DNA from: an uncultured Lachnospiraceae bacterium
Lineage (GTDB): Bacteria; Bacillota; Clostridia; Lachnospirales; Lachnospiraceae
Length of the DNA: 50,256 bases
Direction: 5' to 3'
Assembly: GCA_947174495.1 (NCBI GenBank)
Contig: CAMWJC010000016.1
Location: 1 to 50,256 of the forward strand
In this document: positions 34,281 to 43,311 of the stretch, piece after piece
Layout: each line of letters begins with the position of its first letter
Position numbering within the stretch: the stretch's first letter is position 1
The notes under the pieces: generated by a model
What the model was told of the DNA's origin: nothing
Database searches by the model: none
The model's input: the letters and a program-made list of their open reading frames with translations, nothing else
Position numbers and translations under genes: made by a program

Positions 34281-35210
34281 ATGGCAACAGCACCAAAAAA
34301 TATTTTAAACAGAAAACCATCTACAGAGTCGGTCAATCAGAGCATGATGACGCTGATTCGAAAAGTTCATGGTATGATTGACCATCCGGACATTGAAAAG
34401 CATCGCCATTCTCAGGACCAGGTAGGCGCTCTTCTGGGAAATTCCAGAGATATTCTTCTGCGTGAGGTAAAGATTCAGGATATGAACGGGGAATGGGTTT
34501 GTGTGAACAGAGCTCATATGAAAAAATACGTGATTTTATATTGTCATGGCGGAGGATATTCTACCGGAAGTCATATTTATGCCAGGACCCTTACCACCAA
34601 GCTTGCGACCAGCACTTCCATGGATGTGCTTTCCTTTGATTACCGGCTTGCGCCGGAGCATCCTTTTCCCGCAGCAACAGAAGACGCAATGAAAGCCTGG
34701 GATTATCTGATGCTGTTGGGATACGGTGCAAGAGATGTGATCATAGCAGGAGATTCAGCCGGCGGAAATCTGGCATTATCCCTTGTTCTAAAACTGAAGG
34801 AGCAGGAGAGGCTTTTGCCGAGAGGACTGGTGTTGATGTCGCCCTGGACGGATCTGACTTCATCAGGGAAGACTCATGAGACCAGAGCGGAGGTGGATCC
34901 GGTTCTGGATGCGGAATATCTGAAACGGATGATTACCAACTATGCGGATGGATGTGAGCTGTCGGATCCTTATATTTCCCCGTTATTCGGGGATTTCAGT
35001 GGATTTCCGCCGGTTTATATACAGGCAGGCGACAATGAGATTCTTTTGTCTGATTCTGAAATGCTTCACAAAAAGCTGATCCAGGCAAATGTTTCCGTAA
35101 AACTTGATGTTTTTAAAGGAATGTGGCATGTGTTTCAGATGTCGCCCCTTAAAACATCACATGACGCTATGGAAAAAAATGCTGAATTTATTTTTGATAT
35201 TTGCAGATAA
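34281..35210 (+). CDS. Alpha/beta hydrolase, hormone-sensitive-lipase type esterase
   Basis: Likely carboxylesterase of 309 residues. The oxyanion motif HGGGYSTGS is near residue 90 and the nucleophile elbow GDSAGGNLA near 157. The acid lies in EVDPVLD or GDNEILLSDSE and the His in MWHVFQM. No signal peptide is seen, so it acts inside the cell. An AAGGAGG site precedes the ATG. It is divergent from the acyltransferase across a 42-bp gap, so the two may share control and act on the same ester. Confidence 0.86.
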   Translation: MATAPKNILNRKPSTESVNQSMMTLIRKVHGMIDHPDIEKHRHSQDQVGALLGNSRDILLREVKIQDMNGEWVCVNRAHMKKYVILYCHGGGYSTGSHIYARTLTTKLATSTSMDVLSFDYRLAPEHPFPAATEDAMKAWDYLMLLGYGARDVIIAGDSAGGNLALSLVLKLKEQERLLPRGLVLMSPWTDLTSSGKTHETRAEVDPVLDAEYLKRMITNYADGCELSDPYISPLFGDFSGFPPVYIQAGDNEILLSDSEMLHKKLIQANVSVKLDVFKGMWHVFQMSPLKTSHDAMEKNAEFIFDICR

Positions 35211-35277
35211 TGAAAAGGATTTTGGAATTTTGCGCCGAATAATGATAGTAGGAAGTTTTAGAAAACGGGAGCAATAG

Positions 35278-36282
35278 ATGAACATACGAGAAAATCTGGA
35301 AAATCTGGAAATGGAATATTTGAGCCCCTATGCCGCCCACAGCGCCAGTTCTAAGGGAAGAGAGCGGGAGGAAGAGCAGTGTGATATCCGGCCAGTATAT
35401 CAAAGAGACAGGGATCGGATTCTTCATTCTAAATCTTTTCGGAGACTAAAAGATAAGACACAGGTTTTTCTTACTCCGGAGGGAGATCATTATCGAACCA
35501 GACTTACCCATACGCTGGAGGTTTCTCAGAATGCCAGAACCATAGCCAAGGCACTTCGGATGAATGAAGATCTGGTGGAGGCGATTGCCTTAGGACATGA
35601 TTTAGGACACACGCCTTTTGGGCATGCGGGAGAACGTGCGCTTAATGCAGTCAGCCCTTACGGATTTTGTCACAGCGAGCAGAGTGTGCGGACCGTGGAT
35701 ATTTTGGAAAAAAGCGGTCAGGGGTTGAATCTGACCATAGAAGTAAAAGACGGGATTCGTAATCATCAGACCAAGGGGACTCCGGCGACACTGGAAGGAA
35801 AGATTGTCCGATTTTCCGATAAGATCGCTTATATCCATCATGATATGGATGATGCTATCCGGGGAGGCATTTTAAAGGAGAGCGATGTGCCGGCGGAAAT
35901 TGCGGAGGTGATCGGATATACTACCGGAGAGCGGCTGGACCACTTTATACATGATATTGTGTCTACCAGCTATGGGAAAGACGATATTATGATGTCTCAG
36001 CCAGTTGCAGATGCCATGAAGAAATTACGCCAGTTTATGTTTGAACATGTTTATCAGAATAAAACTGCCAAGAGTGAGGAAGGAAAAGCGGAAATGCTGA
36101 TCCAGACTTTATACAGTTATTATCGCCATCACCTGGAGCTTTTGCCCCGTGATTATGTAGAACTGGTACAAAGAGGAGAACCGGAAGAGCAGGTTGTCTG
36201 TGATTACATAGGAGCTATGACGGATCGGTTTGCCATTGCCAAATATGAAGAGATCTACATTCCAAAATCATGGCATGGATAA
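35278..36282 (+). CDS. dgt: dGTP triphosphohydrolase-like HD-domain protein
   Basis: Hydrolyses deoxynucleoside triphosphates to nucleoside and triphosphate. Motifs include YQRDRDRILHSKSFRRLKDKTQVF and the HD-domain ligands: H in RTRLTHTLEVSQ, HD in ALGHDLGHTPFGHAGE, and D in FSDKIAYIHHDMDDA. The length (334 aa) matches Gram-positive Dgt-like proteins. A GGGAG site lies 8 nt before the ATG. It precedes dnaG, a common order in Clostridia. Confidence 0.92.
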   Translation: MNIRENLENLEMEYLSPYAAHSASSKGREREEEQCDIRPVYQRDRDRILHSKSFRRLKDKTQVFLTPEGDHYRTRLTHTLEVSQNARTIAKALRMNEDLVEAIALGHDLGHTPFGHAGERALNAVSPYGFCHSEQSVRTVDILEKSGQGLNLTIEVKDGIRNHQTKGTPATLEGKIVRFSDKIAYIHHDMDDAIRGGILKESDVPAEIAEVIGYTTGERLDHFIHDIVSTSYGKDDIMMSQPVADAMKKLRQFMFEHVYQNKTAKSEEGKAEMLIQTLYSYYRHHLELLPRDYVELVQRGEPEEQVVCDYIGAMTDRFAIAKYEEIYIPKSWHG

Positions 36283-36341
36283 TGGAAGAATTTGTGTATG
36301 ACAAATGGCGGATGGTATGAACAAGAAAGAATGGAGATAGA

Positions 36342-38114
36342 ATGTATTATCCGGATGAACTAATTGAAGAAGTAAGAGCCGGAAATGACATTGTGGATGT
36401 GGTTTCCGGTTATGTGCGGATTCAAAAAAAGGGGAGCAGCTATTTCGGATTGTGTCCCTTTCATAATGAAAAATCACCATCCTTTTCCGTATCGCGAAGT
36501 AAGCAGATGTTTTATTGTTTCGGATGCGGCGCGGGAGGGAATGTTTTTACTTTTGTAATGCAATATGAAAATTATTCCTTTCAGGAGGCAGTAAAGCTTT
36601 TGGCTGATCGAGCAGGAGTGAATCTGCCGGAGATTGAATATGGAGAAGAGGTAAAAAAGCGGGAGTCCAAAAAGGCAAGACTTCTCGAAGTAAATAAAGA
36701 GGCAGCAAAGTATTTTTATTATCAGCTGCGGGCTAAGAATGGACAGGCTGGATATCAATACCTGAAAAAGCGTCAGCTATCCGATGAAACGATCAAGAAA
36801 TTCGGATTAGGGTATGCCAACGTAACCAGTGATGATCTGATTCGATATCTTAAGAGCAAAGGCTATGAGGATCAATTGATCACGGAGGCGGGACTTGGAA
36901 GCTTCGACGAAAAATACGGAATGCATGATAAGTTTTGGAATCGTGTCATGTTTCCGATTCAGGATAGCAATCACCGTGTGATTGGTTTTGGCGGCAGAGT
37001 CATGGGAGACGCAAAGCCTAAATACTTAAATTCGCCGGAGACAATGATCTTTGACAAAAGCCGTAATCTGTACGGATTAAATTTTGCCCGTACGGCCCGG
37101 GCGGGAAATATGATCCTATGCGAAGGATATATGGATGTGATCGCTATGCATCAGGCGGGATTTTCTCAAGCGGTTGCATCGCTTGGCACCTCTTTTACGG
37201 CAGGACAGGCAAATCTTCTGCGCAGATATGTGGGAGAGGTTATCCTTGCCTATGACAGTGACGGAGCGGGGGTCAGCGCAGCACTGAGGGCTATCGGCAT
37301 ATTGAAGGAGGCAGGACTTACCGGAAAAGTGCTGAATTTAGAGCCTTACAAGGATCCGGATGAATTTATGAAGAATCTTGGAAAAGAAGCTTTTGAAGAG
37401 AGAATCCGGACAGCAGAGAACAGCTTTTTCTTTGAACTCCGAATGCTTCAAAGGGAGTATGATCTGAATGATCCGGAGTCAAAGACGGCGTTTCACAGGG
37501 AAATTGCCAAGAAACTTTGCGGATTTTCAGAGGAAGTGGAGAGAGAAAATTATATTGAAGCGGTAGCCGGAAAATATCATATCGGATTTGATAATCTGCG
37601 GAAATTGGTACTTACCTATGCGACCCAGACCGGATTTGCAATGCCGGCCGCAAGGCCCAAATCAGGCATTCAAAAGAAAAGCGATCCGAAGGAAAATCAA
37701 AAAAAGCCACAAAAGCTTTTACTTACATGGTTAGTGGACGAGCCGGCGCTCTGGCCGAAGGTCAAAAAATATATTTCGCCTAATGACTTTACCGAGGAGA
37801 TGTACCGGATTATAGCCGAGAAATTGTTTGCGGATTTAGACGCCGGTACACTGAATCCAGCGGCGATTATCAGCCTGTTTACGGATGAAGAGCAGCAAAG
37901 AGAGGCAGCAGGTGTATTTAACACAAAACTGATGGAATTGGACACAAAATCGGAGAGGGAAAAGGCGTTTCATGACATTTTGCTTTCCGTGAAGCGTAAT
38001 AGTCTGGATTATTTTTCCAGTCAGCTTGGCGCAGATGTTTCGGCTATTTCCAAAGTAATAGAAGGCAAAAAAGAATTGGAAGAACTTAGCAAAACGCATA
38101 TTTCCCTGGATTAA
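36342..38114 (+). CDS. dnaG: DNA primase
   Basis: Makes RNA primers at the replication fork. The N-terminal zinc site is C38-P-F-H41...C59-F-G-C62. The catalytic core includes HDKFWNRVMFPIQDSNHRVIGFGGR and a Toprim segment (ILCEGYMDVIAMHQ, AYDSDGAG). The C-terminal ~150 residues are a divergent DnaB-helicase-binding domain. The length (590 aa) is standard. rpoD follows after 52 bp, reproducing the macromolecular synthesis operon order. Confidence 0.97.
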   Translation: MYYPDELIEEVRAGNDIVDVVSGYVRIQKKGSSYFGLCPFHNEKSPSFSVSRSKQMFYCFGCGAGGNVFTFVMQYENYSFQEAVKLLADRAGVNLPEIEYGEEVKKRESKKARLLEVNKEAAKYFYYQLRAKNGQAGYQYLKKRQLSDETIKKFGLGYANVTSDDLIRYLKSKGYEDQLITEAGLGSFDEKYGMHDKFWNRVMFPIQDSNHRVIGFGGRVMGDAKPKYLNSPETMIFDKSRNLYGLNFARTARAGNMILCEGYMDVIAMHQAGFSQAVASLGTSFTAGQANLLRRYVGEVILAYDSDGAGVSAALRAIGILKEAGLTGKVLNLEPYKDPDEFMKNLGKEAFEERIRTAENSFFFELRMLQREYDLNDPESKTAFHREIAKKLCGFSEEVERENYIEAVAGKYHIGFDNLRKLVLTYATQTGFAMPAARPKSGIQKKSDPKENQKKPQKLLLTWLVDEPALWPKVKKYISPNDFTEEMYRIIAEKLFADLDAGTLNPAAIISLFTDEEQQREAAGVFNTKLMELDTKSEREKAFHDILLSVKRNSLDYFSSQLGADVSAISKVIEGKKELEELSKTHISLD

Positions 38115-38166
38115 GGCTAATAATGGTAATGCATACTATATATAATAGGAAGGATGGAAATCTGGA

Positions 38167-39279
38167 ATGGATGAAAACACACAGGCAAAATTTGATGAGA
38201 AGCTGTCACAGCTCTTAGCAATTGCCAAAAAGAAAAAGAATGTCCTGGAATACCAGGAGATTACAGATCATTTTGCCGATATGGCACTGGGAGAGGAACA
38301 ATTCGATAAGATCATTGAAACTCTGGAGCAGAGCAGCGTGGATATTCTGCGCATTACGGAGGAAGATGATGTTGATGAGGAAGAAATCATTCTGACGGAA
38401 GAGGACGAGGTGGATGTGGAAAATATCGACCTGTCGGTTCCAGACGGAATCAGTATTGAAGATCCGGTCAGAATGTATCTGAAAGAAATTGGTAAGGTGC
38501 CGCTGCTCACAGCGGAGGAAGAAATTGAACTTGCACAAAAAATGGAAATTGGCGATCAGGAGGCTAAAAAACGCCTTGCAGAAGCAAATCTTCGTCTGGT
38601 GGTCAGTATTGCAAAGAGATATGTAGGCCGCGGAATGCTGTTCCTAGATCTGATTCAGGAGGGTAATCTGGGTCTTATTAAGGCTGTAGAAAAGTTTGAT
38701 TACAGAAAAGGTTATAAATTTTCCACATATGCTACATGGTGGATTCGCCAGGCAATCACAAGGGCAATTGCGGATCAGGCGAGAACTATCCGGATTCCGG
38801 TTCATATGGTGGAGACTATCAACAAGCTGATTCGTGTCAGCAGACAGCTCCTTCAGGAACTGGGGCGTGAACCTACTCCGGAGGAGATTGCGGAAGAGAT
38901 GAATCTTCCGGTGGAGCGTGTGCGTGAAATCTTAAAGATTTCCCAGGAACCGGTATCTTTGGAGACCCCTATCGGCGAGGAGGAGGACTCTCATCTTGGA
39001 GATTTTATACAGGATGATAATGTGCCTGTTCCGGCGGATGCGGCTGCTTTCACGCTTTTGAAGGAGCAGCTCGTTGAAGTGCTGGGTACGCTTACCGAGA
39101 GAGAACAGAAGGTATTGCGTCTGCGTTTTGGTCTGGATGATGGACGAGCCAGGACACTGGAAGAAGTGGGAAAAGAGTTTAACGTTACCAGAGAGCGTAT
39201 CCGGCAGATTGAAGCAAAGGCGCTGAGAAAGCTTCGCCATCCCAGCAGAAGTAGAAAACTGAAGGACTATCTGGATTAA
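38167..39279 (+). CDS. rpoD: Primary sigma factor RpoD/SigA
   Basis: Directs RNA polymerase to housekeeping promoters. After a region 1.1 of ~60 residues and an acidic stretch, region 1.2 begins with [11 protein letters not shown]. Region 2 includes the -10-recognising [17 protein letters not shown], and region 3 follows [12 protein letters not shown]. Region 4 has the -35-recognising helix [20 protein letters not shown]. The length (370 aa) fits Firmicutes SigA. Its stop codon overlaps the next start by one base. Confidence 0.98.
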   Translation: MDENTQAKFDEKLSQLLAIAKKKKNVLEYQEITDHFADMALGEEQFDKIIETLEQSSVDILRITEEDDVDEEEIILTEEDEVDVENIDLSVPDGISIEDPVRMYLKEIGKVPLLTAEEEIELAQKMEIGDQEAKKRLAEANLRLVVSIAKRYVGRGMLFLDLIQEGNLGLIKAVEKFDYRKGYKFSTYATWWIRQAITRAIADQARTIRIPVHMVETINKLIRVSRQLLQELGREPTPEEIAEEMNLPVERVREILKISQEPVSLETPIGEEEDSHLGDFIQDDNVPVPADAAAFTLLKEQLVEVLGTLTEREQKVLRLRFGLDDGRARTLEEVGKEFNVTRERIRQIEAKALRKLRHPSRSRKLKDYLD

Positions 39280-40016
39280 TGAGCGGAAAAGTAGTTTTAT
39301 CCCGCAGAATGCAGGCAGTAGCGGATATGGTTACGCTGGGAAGCCGAGTGGTGGATGTAGGCTGTGATCATGGCTATGTATCTATTTATCTGATTCAGTG
39401 CCAAAAGGCGGAACATGTGCTGGCGATGGATATTAACGAAGGACCGCTTCTTAGAGCTGCGCAGCATGTGGAGGATGCGAAGCTCCGGTCATACATAACC
39501 CTGCGTCTTTCAGATGGACTTTGCGAATTTGCCAAAGGGGAAGCAGATACGCTGATATGTGCGGGAATGGGCGGAAGACTGATGCAGAGAATTCTGGAAA
39601 GAGAGCAGGACAAAACGGAGTCCATAAAGGAACTGGTTCTACAGCCACAGTCAGAAATACCGCTATTTCGTCGGTTCCTTGCGAATAAAGGGTATTCTAT
39701 TGCTGCGGAAGATATGGTTTTGGAAGAGGGAAAATTTTATCCGGTAATGAAGGCAGTCAAAGCAGGAGAGAGCAGACTTCTCTCGGAGTTGGAACAGCGG
39801 TTTGGACCGGTTCTTTTAATGCAGAAGCATCCCGTTTTAAAGCAGTATCTGATATTTGAATGGAAAAAAGGGATGAGGCTTGAGAAGGAGCTTATGTCCC
39901 TTAAGGCAAGCGGCCGCATTTCAGAAAGGCTTACAGATGTTCGGCGGGAAATGTCTTTTGTAAAACAGGCAGCAGAAATAACGGGAGTGGAACTGTCCGG
40001 CGAGTTAGCTGGTTGA
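39279..40016 (+). CDS. trmK: tRNA (adenine22-N1)-methyltransferase
   Basis: Methylates A22 in the D-arm of several tRNAs. The Rossmann SAM site VVDVGCDHGYVSIYL starts near residue 24, and CAGMGGRLMQRIL near residue 90 is typical of TrmK/YqfN. A coiled C-terminal segment ends the protein. It is coupled to rpoD. The usual partner nif3/yqfO is absent here; the next gene is a nucleoside kinase-like protein behind its own promoter. Confidence 0.9.
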   Translation: MSGKVVLSRRMQAVADMVTLGSRVVDVGCDHGYVSIYLIQCQKAEHVLAMDINEGPLLRAAQHVEDAKLRSYITLRLSDGLCEFAKGEADTLICAGMGGRLMQRILEREQDKTESIKELVLQPQSEIPLFRRFLANKGYSIAAEDMVLEEGKFYPVMKAVKAGESRLLSELEQRFGPVLLMQKHPVLKQYLIFEWKKGMRLEKELMSLKASGRISERLTDVRREMSFVKQAAEITGVELSGELAG

Positions 40017-40041
40017 CATAATGTGGAATTACGGATAAATA
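40013..40041 (+). promoter_or_regulatory. Promoter upstream of the TGS-kinase gene
   Basis: TTGACA (40013-40018) overlaps the trmK stop codon. TAAATA (40036-40041) follows at a 17-bp spacing, leaving about 65 nt of leader. Confidence 0.55.
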
Positions 40042-40113
40042 GTATACCAAAAAACACAGAGGTTAACATAACAAAAAGGTAGACATAACATTATGAAAGG
40101 GACAGGGGAATAT

Positions 40114-41769
40114 ATGGTTACAATTACAATCAACGGGGAAAAGAAGCAATATCCCAAAGGAACTCTATACGAAGAAATTGCAAAAGAATACCAGCCAGCC
40201 TATAAGGACATGATTGCGTTGGTGATTGAAAACGGGAAGATCAGGGAGCTGATCAAGCCGGCAGTGAAAGACTGTGAATTGTCTTTTCTGACAATTCGTG
40301 ACAATATCGGACATAAGGCATATGTGCGGACAGCTACCATGATGCTTGTGAAAGCGGTATATGATGTATTAGGAAGAGATATGGTCAAAAAGGTCAAGGT
40401 AGAATTTGCTATCGGACAGGGTTATTACTGCCGTTTGAAAATGGATGAAAAGCTCACCGATCAGCATGTAAGGCTGGTTGGCGATCGGATGAGAGAATTG
40501 GCAGAACAAAATATTCCGATTACCAAGAAGTCTTTTTCCATTGATGAGGCGATGGAAATTTTCAGAAAGAATCGTATGGAAGACAAAGAGAAGCTTTTTA
40601 GGTATCGAAGAAGTTCTTTTGTCAATATTTACTGTCTGGATGGGTTTTACGACTATTATTACGGATATATGCTCCCAAGCACGGGATATTTGAAATATTT
40701 TGATGTCATGTTGTATGAAAATGGAATCCTGCTTTTACTTCCAAGCATGGAAGCCCCCGATAAGATCGAATATTTTGAGCCTAAGGAGAAATTTTTCCAT
40801 ACGCTTATGACCTCTGCAAATTGGGGAGAGATGATGGGAATCGATTCGGTGGGAGATTTAAATGATACCATCTGTGATGGACAGATTCATGATATGATTT
40901 TGGTTCAGGAAGCATTGCAGGAGAGAAGGATTGGTGAGATTGCAAAAGAAATTGTAGATAGGGGAAATGTAAAGTTTGTACTGATTGCAGGTCCATCATC
41001 CTCGGGGAAAACGACCTTTTCCCACCGGCTTTCCATACAGCTTAGAACTTATGGAATGATACCGCATCCGATTGCGTTGGATGATTATTTTGTCAATAGA
41101 GAAGACACACCCAGAGATGCAAACGGAGACTACAATTTTGAATGTCTGGAAGCCATTGATATCAAGAAATTCAATGAGGATATGAACCGGCTTTTAAGCG
41201 GAGAAACCGTTGAACTGCCTCAGTTTAATTTTAAACTGGGAAAGAGAGAGTACCACGGTAATTTTAAGAAGCTGGGACCGGAGGATATTCTTGTAATAGA
41301 AGGAATTCACGGCTTGAATCCAGCAACCACGCTATCCCTACCAAATGAAAGTAAATTTAAGATTTATATCAGCGCATTGACCAGTATCAATGTGGATGAG
41401 CATAATCGAATTCCGACAACGGACGGAAGATTACTGCGGCGTATGGTAAGAGATGCCAGGACCAGAGGAACTTGCGCAAAAAGAACCATAGAAATGTGGC
41501 CGTCTGTGAGACGAGGTGAGGAACAGTACATATTCCCTTTCCAGGAAAGTGCAGATGAAATGTTTAATTCCGTTCTGATCTATGAACTGGCTGTATTAAA
41601 GCAGTACGCAGAACCGCTTCTTTTTGGAATCAAAAAGGGAGAGCCGGAGTACTATGAGGCAAAACGTCTCTTAAAGTTTTTGGAATACTTCCAGGGAATC
41701 GACAGCAAAAATGTGCCCTCCAATTCCATCTGCAGGGAGTTTATCGGAGGGAGCTATTTTAACGTGTAA
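40114..41769 (+). CDS. TGS-domain nucleoside (uridine) kinase-like protein
   Basis: A 551-residue protein combining an N-terminal TGS domain (VTITINGEKKQYPKGTLYEEIAKEY) and a threonyl-tRNA-synthetase-like second domain (residues ~60-200). It ends in a phosphoribulokinase/uridine kinase domain with Walker A LIAGPSSSGKTTFSHR near residue 290. ALDDYFVNREDTPRD and EGIHGLNP complete the kinase site. The domain pairing is well known in Clostridia and Thermotoga, with nucleoside kinase activity expected. An ACAGGGG site supports the ATG at 40114; the frame is open from 40093. Confidence 0.88.
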   Translation: MVTITINGEKKQYPKGTLYEEIAKEYQPAYKDMIALVIENGKIRELIKPAVKDCELSFLTIRDNIGHKAYVRTATMMLVKAVYDVLGRDMVKKVKVEFAIGQGYYCRLKMDEKLTDQHVRLVGDRMRELAEQNIPITKKSFSIDEAMEIFRKNRMEDKEKLFRYRRSSFVNIYCLDGFYDYYYGYMLPSTGYLKYFDVMLYENGILLLLPSMEAPDKIEYFEPKEKFFHTLMTSANWGEMMGIDSVGDLNDTICDGQIHDMILVQEALQERRIGEIAKEIVDRGNVKFVLIAGPSSSGKTTFSHRLSIQLRTYGMIPHPIALDDYFVNREDTPRDANGDYNFECLEAIDIKKFNEDMNRLLSGETVELPQFNFKLGKREYHGNFKKLGPEDILVIEGIHGLNPATTLSLPNESKFKIYISALTSINVDEHNRIPTTDGRLLRRMVRDARTRGTCAKRTIEMWPSVRRGEEQYIFPFQESADEMFNSVLIYELAVLKQYAEPLLFGIKKGEPEYYEAKRLLKFLEYFQGIDSKNVPSNSICREFIGGSYFNV

Positions 41770-41775
41770 CACCAG

Positions 41776-41983
41776 TCAGCCATGCAGAGAGTATGCCCGA
41801 AGGATTGGGTGAGCTTGCTCACGGAGGGCATTCGGGCATACTCTCTATAGGGCGGACGCCCGACATGAAATAAGCCGGCAGTTGATGAGTTCCGTGAGAG
41901 AAAACAAAAATTCAGCCGGCTTATGAATGGCATGGCTGATTGATGGAATCATTCAGCCGGCTTATGAGTGGCATGGCTGATTG
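41776..41983 (+). repeat. Element B: structured BOX/REPIN-like repeat upstream of rnpB
   Basis: It begins with TCAGCCATGCAGA (41776-41788). A perfect 16-bp stem (41786-41801 with 41831-41846) encloses the conserved inner hairpin GTGAGC-TT-GCTCAC (41809-41822). The 31-nt block at 41844-41874 differs from that of element A at one base. Stem 2 is ATAAGCCGGC/GCCGGCTTAT (41870-41879 with 41915-41924). Two 32-nt tail units (41911-41942 and 41952-41983) differ at one base and are separated by 9 nt, as in element A. The ends are again TCAGCCATGC and GCATGGCTGA. It ends 18 bp before the RNase P RNA. Confidence 0.87.
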
Positions 41984-42001
41984 AAAAATATTATAACGCA
42001 T

Positions 42002-42429
42002 AAAAGCAAGTAGAATAAATGATCGCGGCTGAGGGCATTACCCTCAGGTGAGGAAAGTCCGGGCTTCACAGGGCAGGATGCCGGATAACGTCCGGTGGAG
42101 GTGACTCCAAGGATAGTGCAACAGAAATATACCGCCTAACGGTCATCGTGCATAATGGTATGAAATGTCTTGTAAATTTGCGTAGCAAATTTTAGACATT
42201 CATGCTTTGCATGAATGTCCTGGTAAGGGTGGAAAGGCAGTGTAAGAGACTACCGCCTGCACGGTAACGGGCAGGGCACATGTAAACCCCATCCGAAGCA
42301 AGGCCAAACAGAAAGCGTTAAAGTCTGCCCGACGAGCTTTCAGGTGGGCCGCTTGAGGCTGTTGGTAACAGCAGTCCTAGACAGATGATCATTCACGACA
42401 TAACCCGGCTTATCGTTCTGCTTGCTTTT
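42002..42429 (+). ncRNA. rnpB: RNase P RNA, class A
   Basis: Catalytic RNA that matures tRNA 5' ends. P1 pairs 42002-42015 with 42416-42429 (14 bp, one wobble) and P2 pairs AATGATC with GATCATT. The universal P4 strands are present: GAGGAAAGTCCGGGCT near 42050 and GACATAACCCGGCTTATC near 42398. CGAAGCAAGGCCAAA and GGGCCGCTTGAG are also conserved. The variable P9 region is expanded into two competing hairpins around 42165-42220. A TATTATAAC -10 box at 41989-41997 fits the 5' end; the -35 would fall inside element B. No strong terminator follows. Confidence 0.95.
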
Positions 42430-42465
42430 AATATGTTTATTTTCATATTGACAAGGAAATTTGAA

Positions 42466-43194
42466 ATGAAAATAGAACTAAGAAAAAGAATTATTCAGAC
42501 GTTAATCCTGTCGATAGCTGCAGGTGTATTGTTTTTGGCATCCTTCCATTGGAGGATTAAAGAGCAGATCACCGATAAGATGGATAATGTGCAGGATGAC
42601 GAGAAAATTCGGGAAGATGCTTTTCAGCTTTCAGAGGTGCTTGGAAGCTGTGTGCGGATTCAGGCAGAGGGACATCACGGAAGCGGAAGTATTTATCAGT
42701 TAATGGACGATGAGATCATAATCGTCACAAACTGGCATGTGCTTCAATATTGGAATAATGAGGACAGCTATGTAACTTTTTTTAATGGAGCGGTGGGAGG
42801 CGGCAAGGTAATAGCCGCGTCAGAACAGGATGATATAGGGGTACTCAGCATAAAGACAGCATTTTTTGCGACAGAGGAATTAGAGGGGTTACATGCTATA
42901 AGCGAATCTGACCGTATATTAACGCGAGGCGATGTATTATATATGGTGGACATTGCATCTGATGTATGGCAGCCGGAAGTTTATGAAGGCCAGGTTCTCG
43001 AGCCTCTTCAATATCTGGACGAATTTGGAATGGAAATGCTATATGGAGAGTCTTTGTTTAAGCCGGGTATGTCCGGGTGCGGCGTTTTTGACGGGGAAGG
43101 AAATTATGTTGGGATGCTCACAGCAGGAACGGATCAGAATGAAATAGCAGCAGTTCCCTTAGATATCATTAGATTATGTAAAACTTGGATTTAG
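42466..43194 (+). CDS. Membrane-anchored trypsin-like serine protease
   Basis: A 242-residue protein with one N-terminal membrane anchor (TLILSIAAGVLFLASF) and an extracytoplasmic chymotrypsin-fold domain. The triad is readable: His in TNWHVL, Asp in EQDDIGVL and Ser in PGMSGCGVF. Unlike HtrA there is no PDZ domain. The frame is open from 42385, but that region lies inside rnpB. The ATG at 42466 has an AAGGAA site 7 nt upstream; the ATG at 42433 is an alternative. No promoter is obvious, so it may be read through from rnpB. Confidence 0.78.
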   Translation: MKIELRKRIIQTLILSIAAGVLFLASFHWRIKEQITDKMDNVQDDEKIREDAFQLSEVLGSCVRIQAEGHHGSGSIYQLMDDEIIIVTNWHVLQYWNNEDSYVTFFNGAVGGGKVIAASEQDDIGVLSIKTAFFATEELEGLHAISESDRILTRGDVLYMVDIASDVWQPEVYEGQVLEPLQYLDEFGMEMLYGESLFKPGMSGCGVFDGEGNYVGMLTAGTDQNEIAAVPLDIIRLCKTWI

Positions 43195-43215
43195 ATGGAA
43201 TAGAAAACAAACACA

Positions 43216-43231
43216 GTCACGCTTCGCGAGC
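43216..43231. repeat. Short hairpin repeat, copy 1
   Basis: GTCACGCTTCGCGAGC here and the complementary-strand copy at 45759-45774 match at 15 of 16 bases. Each contains a small hairpin. It may be a degenerate intergenic repeat related in style to the inner hairpin of elements A and B. Confidence 0.5.
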
Positions 43232-43247
43232 AAGCTTATTATAATTA

Positions 43248-43279
43248 AAACCAGTTCACATGACGGTATGAACTGGTTT
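43248..43279. terminator. Bidirectional terminator between protease and rpsT
   Basis: AAACCAGTTCA (43248-43258) and TGAACTGGTTT (43269-43279) form an 11-bp stem with a 10-nt loop and A/T tails on both sides. It serves the convergent protease and rpsT genes. Confidence 0.82.
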
Positions 43280-43311
43280 CATTTCATTTATATTGCAAAA
43301 ATTGAAATAAA

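Noticed and set aside
42385-42465. Protease start at the first ATG of the frame
   Set aside because: That ATG lies in the P2 strand of RNase P RNA, and the encoded stretch overlaps the conserved 3' end of rnpB.
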